From the NCBI GenBank assembly GCA_005778355.1, contig SXON01000246.1, forward strand, positions 22,454 to 86,453: a DNA stretch of 64,000 bases, given 5' to 3'. The translations under genes were made by a program, and so were the position numbers. Of the stretch, positions 57,387-64,000 are shown piece by piece (position 1 is the first letter of the stretch; every line of letters starts with the position of its first letter). This stretch comes from Pseudomonadota bacterium (GTDB taxonomy: Bacteria; Myxococcota_A; UBA796; SXON01). The notes under the pieces are model-generated. The model was not told where the DNA came from, made no database searches, and saw only the letters and a list, made by a program, of their open reading frames with translations.

Positions 57387-59095
57387 GTCAGCTGCCCCGC
57401 GGCAAGGCGCGCATATAGGCCCTGGAGCGCGAGCAGCTCGTCGTGCGTGCCACGCTCGGCGAGGCGTCCCTTGTCGAAGACCAGGATCACGTCCGCGTCG
57501 CGCACGGTCGACAATCGATGCGCCACGACGAAGGTGGTCCGCCCCCGCGACGCGCGCTCCAGGGCCGCGTTGACCAGCGCCTCGCTCTCGCTGTCGAGGT
57601 TGCTGGTGGCCTCGTCGAGCACCAGGACCGGCGCGTCGCGGAGCACGGCGCGAGCGATGCACAGTCGCTGGCGCTGTCCGCCGGACAGGCGCATGCCCAG
57701 CTCGTCGATGCGGGTGTCGAAGCCCCGCGGCAGGGCCTCGACGAAACCGAGCGCGTCGGCCACCTCTGCAGCACGACGGACGGCCTCGTCGCTCGCCCCG
57801 GGACAACCGAAGCGGATGTTGTTGGCCACGGTGTCGTCGAACAGGAACGGCTCCTGTGTCACCACCGCGACCTGGGCGCGGAGCGAGGCGAGGTCGAAGT
57901 CGCGGAGGTCCACCCCGTCCCAGGCCACCCGGCCCGACGTCGGGTCGCGCAGGCGGGTGAGCATCGCCAACAGCGTGCTCTTCCCGGCCCCGCTCGCGCC
58001 GACGATCGCCACCTTCTGCCCGGCGCGGACATCGAGGCTCACGCCGTGGAGCACCCCGCCCTCGCCGTAGTCGAAGCCAAGCTCTTCCACGGTGATCCGC
58101 GCCGGGGCGCTCACCGCGCGCGCGCCCACCGAGCGCACCCGGGGCTCCGTGTCGAGCAATGCAAACACCGTGTCGGCCGAGGCCAGGGCGCGCTGCACGA
58201 GGCTGTGCACCAGCGCCACGCCCTTGAGCGGGTCGTTCATCAGGCCGAGCGCGACGAGGAAAGCGATAAGTTGGCCGGGGTTGATCTCGCCGCGGAACAC
58301 CTGCTGACCGCCCACGTAGATGGCCACGCCTACGCCCAGCGCCGCGATGAGCTCCACCACCGGCCCGGGCAAGAGCTGGGCCGTCACCGACTTGATCTGC
58401 GCCTCGTGGTGCTCCTCGTTCACCGCCTCGAAGCGTGCTTGTCGTTCGGACTCGCCGCCCGAGAGCTTCACCACGCGGATACCGGACAATGTCTCCAGGA
58501 GGTTTCCCGACAATCGCGCGGCCGCGTCGAGCGCCTCGCGCGTGCTCGACCGTCCCCACTTGCCGAAGCGATCGATGGGGATGGCCACGAAGGGCAGCAC
58601 CACCAGCGCCACGGCCGCGAGCACCGCGTTCATGTAGAAGGCGGTGAGTACCAAGCCTAGAAGCGCCACCGGCTTCTGCACGGCGGTGACGACGCCCGAC
58701 ACCGCGTACTGGAGGTTGTTCACGTCGGCCAGGGCCCGGCTGGCGCGTTCCCCGGCGGGGAGCTTCTGGTGCCAGTCCACGTCGAGCCGGAGCAGGTGCG
58801 CGTGCAGCTCGGCGCGCAGGTCGGAGACGACCCGCCAGGCCACCGTGCGGGTGAGCAAACCTCGCGCCACCGCCACCCCACCGTTCACCGCGTAGAGCAG
58901 CACGATCCCGGGCGCCAGGAGGCGCAACGCCGTCTCGTCGCGCTCGATGAGCACGCGGTCGAGCACGCCCTGGATGACGAAAACCAGCAACGAGGGGATC
59001 GCGCTGGCCACGGAAACCAGCGCGGTCGCGAGCACGAGCCGCCCCGCGTAGGGGCGGAAGCGCGCGAGGAGGCGACGGGCAACGGGGGAGAGCAC
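57383..59095 (-). CDS. msbA: ABC exporter of the MsbA type (lipid A flippase)
   Basis: A 570-residue half-transporter with six N-terminal membrane segments and a C-terminal ATPase. Walker A is VGASGAGKST, the Q-loop VVTQEPFLF, the signature LSGGQRQRL, Walker B VLVLDEATSNLD, and the H-loop VVAHRLST. In Gram-negative bacteria MsbA moves lipid A-core across the inner membrane, and the neighbouring kdtA-lpxK and lpxL-like genes support this role. GTG start at 59095. It is the first gene of the lipid A operon and overlaps the ATL gene as ATGA. Confidence 0.88.
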   Translation of the reverse strand: MLSPVARRLLARFRPYAGRLVLATALVSVASAIPSLLVFVIQGVLDRVLIERDETALRLLAPGIVLLYAVNGGVAVARGLLTRTVAWRVVSDLRAELHAHLLRLDVDWHQKLPAGERASRALADVNNLQYAVSGVVTAVQKPVALLGLVLTAFYMNAVLAAVALVVLPFVAIPIDRFGKWGRSSTREALDAAARLSGNLLETLSGIRVVKLSGGESERQARFEAVNEEHHEAQIKSVTAQLLPGPVVELIAALGVGVAIYVGGQQVFRGEINPGQLIAFLVALGLMNDPLKGVALVHSLVQRALASADTVFALLDTEPRVRSVGARAVSAPARITVEELGFDYGEGGVLHGVSLDVRAGQKVAIVGASGAGKSTLLAMLTRLRDPTSGRVAWDGVDLRDFDLASLRAQVAVVTQEPFLFDDTVANNIRFGCPGASDEAVRRAAEVADALGFVEALPRGFDTRIDELGMRLSGGQRQRLCIARAVLRDAPVLVLDEATSNLDSESEALVNAALERASRGRTTFVVAHRLSTVRDADVILVFDKGRLAERGTHDELLALQGLYARLAAGQLT

Positions 59096-59135
59096 CGGCC
59101 CGGCAGCTATCCCACTGCCCAGCTACGCTGGCCCG

Positions 59136-60014
59136 GTGACGTGGATCCTCATCGCCTGCGCAGGCAGCGCCGAATCGGGCGTTGGGCTCGATACCGCCAC
59201 GCTCGCCGGGGGCAGCGAGCCGCTCGTGCCGGTAGCCGAGCTGAGCGCCGAGGAGGCCGCCCTCGCGATCGACTCGGCCATGGCCCTCGGCGTTCCCACG
59301 CCGCTCGCGCCCATCGACACCATGACCGCGCTCTTGCTCGCGGGTGACGACATGTGCCCCGGCCCCGGCCGCGAGAGCGGCGGCATGGAGGTGATCGACG
59401 TGCGCGGCTGCGTATCGGGCGAGGGCTACTGGTACCAGGGTGTGGGCGGGGCATGGGCGACGTGGGCGGAGGAGCCGAACAGCGGCTACGCGCGCACCTT
59501 CGAGCTGGTCTTCTCCGCCGACGGCACCATCGCCGAGCCCCCCGGGGGCGCGAGCTTCGAGTTCGGCGGCACCATTGAGGTCGACTTCGACTACGACGCC
59601 GACGGCAACGCGAAGCTCACCGGGAGCGTGCAGGGCACCTACGACTTCCCGGCTGCGGAGGACGCCTGGCTGGCGGCCGGGGCGAGCCTCGGCAGCTACT
59701 GGTCGGGCACGGTCGGCGCCTCGGGGGCCTACGCGATCCAGCTCGATGGGGGATTCACGCTCGGGGGCACCACCCTCGACATGGCGTCCTTGTCACTCGG
59801 CGGCGCTTGCGGTGAAGCCCTCTCGGGCACCATCGCCTACCGCGACCACCGGGGGTACTGGTACGACCTCGCCTTTGACGAGTCGACGTGCGATGGATGC
59901 GGCGATGTCCGCTTCGCCGACACCGAGGCCCTCGGTCGCGCCTGTGTCAACGTGGCCGAACGTTTCGCCACCCCCTTCGAGGCGGTGCTCGCGCGCATCG
60001 AGGACTCGCCGTGA
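59136..60014 (+). CDS. Lipoprotein of unknown function
   Basis: A 292-residue lipoprotein; VTWILIAC is the very short signal with lipobox IAC, followed by AGSAESGVGLDTATL. The body is beta-rich and aromatic, with GYWYQGVGGAWATW and repeated glycine turns, and contains a Cys pair (CDGCGD) in the last third. Not recognised. GTG start is 6 bases after TACGCT. It is the first gene of a four-gene operon (GTGA overlap at the end) and so is probably functionally connected to the DUF1549-like and DUF1501 proteins. Confidence 0.7.
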   Translation: MTWILIACAGSAESGVGLDTATLAGGSEPLVPVAELSAEEAALAIDSAMALGVPTPLAPIDTMTALLLAGDDMCPGPGRESGGMEVIDVRGCVSGEGYWYQGVGGAWATWAEEPNSGYARTFELVFSADGTIAEPPGGASFEFGGTIEVDFDYDADGNAKLTGSVQGTYDFPAAEDAWLAAGASLGSYWSGTVGASGAYAIQLDGGFTLGGTTLDMASLSLGGACGEALSGTIAYRDHRGYWYDLAFDESTCDGCGDVRFADTEALGRACVNVAERFATPFEAVLARIEDSP

Positions 60015-61564
60015 TCCTCTGGCTGGCCTGCGCCCCCGAGGTGGTGGTGGACAGCGCGGCGGAGCCGGAGGAATCCCGGCTCGTCCCGCTCGACGCCCCT
60101 CGCCTCCTGCGACGGGCCTCGCTCGACCTGCGCGGGACGCTCCCAAGCGTGGCGGAACTCGACGCCGTGGAGGCCGATCCCTCCACTCTCGACGCACTCG
60201 TGCCGACGTACCTCGAGTCTGCCACCACCGAGGATCGGCTGGTGGCCTTGCTCGCCGAGCGCTGGCACACGGTGCTCGACGTGTACGAGGTGGGCACCGG
60301 CGACTACGGGCTCCCGATGGAGGAGAACGACAACTTCGCCCACGCTGTGGGTGAAGAGCCCCTGCGCCTGGTGGCCCGGGTGATCACCGAGGACTTGCCC
60401 TACCCCACCATCGTCACCGCCGACTACACGATGGCCAACGAGTTGCTCGCCAGCGTCTGGCCGCTCGACTACCCCGAGGGCAACGAGGGCTGGGCGCCGG
60501 CGCGCTACACCGATGGGCGACCGGCGGCCGGCGTCCTCGGCACCAACGGCTTCTACTGGCGCTATGTCACCAATACATCCAACAAGAACCGGGGACGCGT
60601 CGCGGCGATCAGTCGATTGTTGCTCTGCACCGACGTCTTGAGTCGTCCGGTGGTTTTCGAGCGCAGCGACGACCCCGACCCCGAGGCCGCCGTGCGCACC
60701 GAGCCGACCTGCCTCGCCTGTCACGCCGCGCTCGACCCGGTGGCGGCGGGTCTCTTCGGTTTCTGGTGGACGATCCAGTACAACCCCTACGAGATGCAGG
60801 TGTACCACCCGGAGCGCGAGCGCCTGGGCCCGGAGCTGCTCGACACCGAGCCCGGCTGGTATGGCACGCCCACGTCGGGGCTGGTGGACATGGGCTGGTA
60901 CATCGCCCGCGACCCTCGCTTCGCCCGCTGCGCTGCGGAGAGCTGGGCGGAGTCGCTGTGGCGTCGCCCGGTCGGCCTCGACGACTACGCTAGTGTGGAG
61001 CAACTGCGCGCAAACTACGTGGCCAACGAAGAATCGCCGCGGTCGTTGCTACTCGATGTCTTGTCCACGGCCGAGTACCGCGCCAACGACGCGCGGCTCT
61101 TGTCGCCCAACCAGCAGCGTTTGTTGCTGGAAGACCTCGTCGACCTGGAATGGACGGAAACCAACGCTCGGGGCCTTGAGAACGACCTCACCGGCTACCG
61201 GGTGCTCGCGGGCGGCGTGGACGGCTACAGTGTCACCCGGCCGCAAGCCGAGCCTGGGCTCACGTGGATGCTGGTCAACCAGCGCGTGGCGCAGATGGCG
61301 GCGAGCACCCTGGTGGCGCGCGATCTCGACCAGCCGGACGCCGCGCTCCTGACCGCCCCCTCCTCGGCTGTCCCAGGCGACGCCGCCTTCGACGCGCAAC
61401 TACAGGTCTTGTACTGGCAACTCTATGCCGAGCGGCCCGACGAAGTCTGGGTATCTGACATCGGCACGCTCTGGACAACGGTAAGCGCCGAGGAAGGTGC
61501 GACCGAGGCCTGGATGGCGGTGATCGAGGCGATGCTCCGCGACCCGCTCATGGTGACGGAGTGA
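60011..61564 (+). CDS. DUF1549/DUF1588-like lipoprotein with one CxxCH motif
   Basis: A 517-residue lipoprotein with signal VILWLAC. Residues 20-60 (LLRRASLDLRGTLPSVAEL) match the start of PSCyt2/DUF1549 domains. The central segment PTCLACHAALDPVAAGLFGF matches the CxxCH-x4-DPxG motif of DUF1588/DUF1592-type proteins, with a possible c-type heme. These families are abundant in planctomycetes and some myxobacteria, where they co-occur with DUF1501 proteins, as here. Function unknown. GTG at 60011 overlaps the preceding stop and the end overlaps the next start, both as GTGA. Confidence 0.82.
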   Translation: MILWLACAPEVVVDSAAEPEESRLVPLDAPRLLRRASLDLRGTLPSVAELDAVEADPSTLDALVPTYLESATTEDRLVALLAERWHTVLDVYEVGTGDYGLPMEENDNFAHAVGEEPLRLVARVITEDLPYPTIVTADYTMANELLASVWPLDYPEGNEGWAPARYTDGRPAAGVLGTNGFYWRYVTNTSNKNRGRVAAISRLLLCTDVLSRPVVFERSDDPDPEAAVRTEPTCLACHAALDPVAAGLFGFWWTIQYNPYEMQVYHPERERLGPELLDTEPGWYGTPTSGLVDMGWYIARDPRFARCAAESWAESLWRRPVGLDDYASVEQLRANYVANEESPRSLLLDVLSTAEYRANDARLLSPNQQRLLLEDLVDLEWTETNARGLENDLTGYRVLAGGVDGYSVTRPQAEPGLTWMLVNQRVAQMAASTLVARDLDQPDAALLTAPSSAVPGDAAFDAQLQVLYWQLYAERPDEVWVSDIGTLWTTVSAEEGATEAWMAVIEAMLRDPLMVTE

Positions 61565-62781
61565 AACTCTCACGCCGCGCGCTCATCGGCTCGGCCCTCG
61601 CGGGACTCAGCTTCCCGGCCCGCGCCAGCACCGCCTCCGGGCGGAGGTTCCTGTTCGTACACTGTTCCGGTGGCTGGGACACGCCACGAGTGTTCCAACC
61701 CAACTTCGGCTCCAGCGTGGTGGACATGGAGGCCGAGGCCACCCTCGCCGAGGTCGGCGGTATCAGCTTCGTCGATCATCCCGACCGCCCCGCGGTGCGG
61801 CGTTTCTTCGAGGACTACGCGGCGCGGAGCTGTGTCATCAACGGCATCGAGGTGCGCTCGATCACGCATGAACGTTGCCGTCGCATCATCAGCACGGGCG
61901 TGGCCGATGGCGCGGCCGACGACTGGGGTTCCACGCTCGCGGCGGCGGCAGGCCCCGAGGTGCTCCTGCCTTACTTCGTGATGAGCGGCACGGCGTTTAC
62001 CGCCGAACACAGCGACCGCGTGGTGCGCCTCGGTTCCAGTGGCCAGCTTGGCAAGCTGCTCGACGGCACCGTGCTCACCGACGCTGACACGCCCTTCCCG
62101 ATGCCCAGCGCGTCGCGCTCGGCGCGAGTGGACGCCTTCGTCCGCCAGCGCTTTGGCGCCGCGACCAGTCCCATCGCCGTGGCCGGGGCCCATGCGCTCG
62201 ACGACATTGAAGCCCTGGCCGACTACGCCGGCGTGCTCGACATCGGCGGCTATGCCAGTGGCTGCTACGCGCTGCCGAGCCAGCTGGCGACCGCGTTTGA
62301 TGTCTTCGAGCTGGGCCTCGCTCGCTCCGCGCTGATTGAGTACGAGGGCTGGTGTGCGCAGGGCTGGGACACGCATAGCAACGGCGACCTCCAGTCGATG
62401 CACTACGAGGAGCTGTTCGACGCGCTGATCCAGGGCCTCCAAGACCTGGACGGCCGGACCGGTACCGCCGGAACGGCGCTCGCGGACGAGGTGACGATCG
62501 TGCTCTTCTCCGAGATGGGACGCACCCCAGCGACCAACGCCACCGGAGGCCGCGACCACTGGACCTTCACCAGCGCCCTGTTGCTCGGCGCGGGCGTGCA
62601 GGGTGGCCAGGGGGTGGGAGGCTACGACACGCAGGGCTTCGGGGTGGGCATCGACTACAACTCGGGGGCAGTCAGCGACGGCGGCACGGGCATCCTCGCG
62701 GCGAACTTCGGGGCGACCATCCTCGCGCTCGGCGACGTGGACCCGGGAGAGAATGCGCCGATCATGGGGGTGCTGGCGTGA
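61561..62781 (+). CDS. DUF1501 family exported protein
   Basis: A 406-residue protein of the DUF1501 (alkaline phosphatase superfamily-like) family. The N-terminus KLSRRALIGSALAGLSFPARA is a twin-arginine signal. Typical segments are FLFVHCSGGWDTPRVF, GWDTHSNGD, VTIVLFSEMGRTPATN and GRDHWTFTSALLLG. Members always appear with DUF1549/1588 genes, probably acting together outside the cytoplasm, with unknown substrate. GTG at 61561 and the next gene's start are both in 4-base overlaps. Confidence 0.9.
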   Translation: MKLSRRALIGSALAGLSFPARASTASGRRFLFVHCSGGWDTPRVFQPNFGSSVVDMEAEATLAEVGGISFVDHPDRPAVRRFFEDYAARSCVINGIEVRSITHERCRRIISTGVADGAADDWGSTLAAAAGPEVLLPYFVMSGTAFTAEHSDRVVRLGSSGQLGKLLDGTVLTDADTPFPMPSASRSARVDAFVRQRFGAATSPIAVAGAHALDDIEALADYAGVLDIGGYASGCYALPSQLATAFDVFELGLARSALIEYEGWCAQGWDTHSNGDLQSMHYEELFDALIQGLQDLDGRTGTAGTALADEVTIVLFSEMGRTPATNATGGRDHWTFTSALLLGAGVQGGQGVGGYDTQGFGVGIDYNSGAVSDGGTGILAANFGATILALGDVDPGENAPIMGVLA

Positions 62782-63095
62782 TCCTCCTCTTCTTGGCTTG
62801 CGCGACAGAGGCCCCAGCGTCCCCCGGTGGCTGCGAGGCGAGCGTCAGCTGGGACGGATTCGCCCATGGTTTCTTCCTCACCTACTGCAACGCCTGCCAC
62901 TCGGAGGCGAATGTGAACAGTCGCTACGGTGCCCCACGCGGCATCGACTTCGACAGCGAGGCCCTCGTCTACGCGCAGGCCACCCGGGTGCGCGCGCGGG
63001 TGCTCGACGAGGGAACCATGCCGCTCGGCGGCGGGGTAAGGCCAGACGACCTCGTCTTGCTGGATCGTTACTTGTCGTGTTCGCTCGGGCGCTGA
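62778..63095 (+). CDS. Small cytochrome c-like lipoprotein
   Basis: A 105-residue lipoprotein: VILLFLAC signal, then one CNACH heme motif in FFLTYCNACHSEANVN. The distal MPLGG segment (GTMPLGGGVRPDDL) resembles the Met-ligand loop of planctomycete-type cytochromes (PSCyt1). It may provide electrons to, or accept them from, the DUF1549/1588 protein of the same operon. GTG start at 62778 overlaps the DUF1501 stop. Its end overlaps the convergent glycosyltransferase by 28 bases. Confidence 0.85.
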   Translation: MILLFLACATEAPASPGGCEASVSWDGFAHGFFLTYCNACHSEANVNSRYGAPRGIDFDSEALVYAQATRVRARVLDEGTMPLGGGVRPDDLVLLDRYLSCSLGR

Positions 63096-64000
63096 GGACC
63101 ACACCCCCGCACCTGGTACACCTGCCAGCGTGCTTGTCCCTCGCGCACGACGTCGGCGCCTCGCCGGTCCTCGCAGAACGCGTCCACCGTCGCGGCGAGC
63201 CCCGAGCGATACTCGCGCACGAACATCGCCTTGTCCGCCCAGCGCACCGGCCAGAAGTCGTACTGGTCGGGGCGGTCCACCCCGGGCAGGGCGTAGGCCT
63301 CGAGCCCACCGTAGAAGCTGATCATCGCTGCTTCCTGATAGCGCGAGGTATACACCGGCTCGATGCCCCAGGCCTGCACCGAGCGCGCCAGGTCGCGCCC
63401 ACGGCCGAGCCTCGCGACGGGATCGTTCTTGAGCGGAACGAGGGGGTCGACGAGGTGCGCCACCACGAGGGTGCAAAGCGCGAGCCCAGTGCCGGCGGCC
63501 ACCCACGAGGCCCGCGCGAGTCGACCCGGCACGCGCGCGAGGCCCAGGGCAGCGGAGAGGTAGGCCGCCGCCGCCCAGTTCGCCTCGCCCGAGCCGCGAG
63601 TGGCAGCCCAGGTGAAGAAGGCGACCACGGGGACGCTGGTGAGCCAGAGCAGGGCGTCGTCACCGGCTGGACGTCGCACAGACCAGGCGACAAAGGCGAG
63701 GAAGAAGAGCGGACCCGCGAGGCCCACCTGGGCCCCGAAGAAGGCGAGCGCGCCCGCCGGGGGACGATCGAGCCCGTGGCCGAGCTGAAACGCGAGGCTC
63801 GCCCAGTCGTGCGAGGCGTTCCAGTAGAGGTTCGGGGCCCAGAGGAGCGGCCCCAGGACCAGCCCCGGCACGAGCGACCACGATCGGGTGTACACCACCC
63901 ATGTCGCGACCAACGGCAAGAGACCGTAGCCGGTGTACTTGCCGAGACCGGCGAGCCCGAGCCCCACGCCGAGGAGGATCCAGTGTCGCGACAAGGCGCC
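63068..64000 (-). CDS. GT39/ArnT-like membrane glycosyltransferase, C-terminal part
   Basis: Partial; the start lies beyond the right edge. The visible 308 or more residues begin inside the membrane region (LLGVGLGLAGLGKYTGYGLLPLV, typical of the PMT/ArnT family after the catalytic loop). They contain further helices (FFLAFVAWSV, VVAFFTWAA) and a soluble C-terminal domain. Such enzymes transfer sugars from polyprenyl phosphates to lipid A, proteins or glycans. The catalytic Asp is outside the window. The TTG at 63994 in the ORF track is probably internal. Confidence 0.8.
   Translation of the reverse strand, partial: GALSRHWILLGVGLGLAGLGKYTGYGLLPLVATWVVYTRSWSLVPGLVLGPLLWAPNLYWNASHDWASLAFQLGHGLDRPPAGALAFFGAQVGLAGPLFFLAFVAWSVRRPAGDDALLWLTSVPVVAFFTWAATRGSGEANWAAAAYLSAALGLARVPGRLARASWVAAGTGLALCTLVVAHLVDPLVPLKNDPVARLGRGRDLARSVQAWGIEPVYTSRYQEAAMISFYGGLEAYALPGVDRPDQYDFWPVRWADKAMFVREYRSGLAATVDAFCEDRRGADVVREGQARWQVYQVRGCGPQRPSEHDK

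Noticed and set aside
57081-58559. 492-residue ORF containing ATL at its end
   Set aside because: The N-terminal 390 residues are arginine/glycine-rich out-of-frame translation of msbA; the ATL start is MNFRQRVW at 57386.
1-64000. tRNA, rRNA, insertion sequences, phage genes, attachment sites
   Set aside because: No transposase, integrase or RNA gene was recognised and intergenic spaces are too short for most of them.

Overview
The window is about 70% GC, densely coded and without a gene-free stretch longer than about 140 bases. The lifestyle signals point to a Myxococcota-type (deltaproteobacterial) Gram-negative bacterium, probably an uncultured lineage. They include many short-signal lipoproteins with Asp-Thr-Gly linkers, FG-GAP and MopE-like calcium-binding repeats, a Ser/Thr protein kinase with a C-terminal envelope domain, an arylsulfatase, multiheme cytochromes, and a complete late lipid A module. 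The taxonomic assignment is inference; there is no rRNA or tRNA in the window.

Layout. 1-6.2 kb: end of an APC-type permease, a TerB-like protein, an alpha/beta hydrolase, lipoproteins, and a methyltransferase/lipoprotein/CPBP-protease operon. 6.2-9.3 kb: SDR epimerase, ribosomal protein bL28 (rpmB), a membrane protein and an intact aspartoacylase-like metalloenzyme. 9.3-16.1 kb: TPR protein, two zinc-ligand-degenerate aspartoacylase paralogs, a lipase, a degenerate biotin-carboxylase-like protein and a DUF2520 protein. 16.1-19.8 kb: FAD lipoprotein, a conserved-looking small protein plus SGNH hydrolase, and a DUF2325-like protein. 19.8-24 kb: YyaL/DUF255, Rieske and FG-GAP lipoprotein operon. 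24-27.5 kb: lipoprotein, kinase and exported-protein operon. 27.5-33.7 kb: arylsulfotransferase-like protein, heptaheme cytochrome, sulfatase-repeat fusion and lipoprotein.

33.8-41.1 kb holds the most striking system: a compact co-transcribed block of fatty acyl-AMP ligase, SDR, acyl carrier protein, acyl-CoA dehydrogenase, a cobalamin-binding radical SAM enzyme, a second radical SAM enzyme and a LuxR regulator. It has no ketosynthase, and looks like an uncharacterised pathway that modifies an ACP-bound fatty acid. 41.2-42.5 kb: MNT/HEPN toxin-antitoxin pair and a GFA protein. 42.5-49.7 kb: CreD-like protein; PilZ, cysteine-less rhodanese and lytic transglycosylase operon; AAA ATPase-nuclease; orphan MNT protein.

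49.7-54.3 kb is a subtilase operon whose leader carries a (GA)11 tract. 54.3-59.1 kb is a lipid A operon (msbA, atl, a kdtA-lpxK gene fusion, lpxL-like). 59.1-63.1 kb is a four-gene DUF1549/DUF1588, DUF1501 and cytochrome-type lipoprotein operon. The window ends in a partial GT39-like glycosyltransferase.

Two genome-wide habits recur. First, operon genes are joined by 4-base ATGA/GTGA/TTGA overlaps. Second, several transcription-unit first genes have a TANNNT hexamer only 6-8 bases before the start codon and no Shine-Dalgarno sequence, which suggests leaderless mRNAs.
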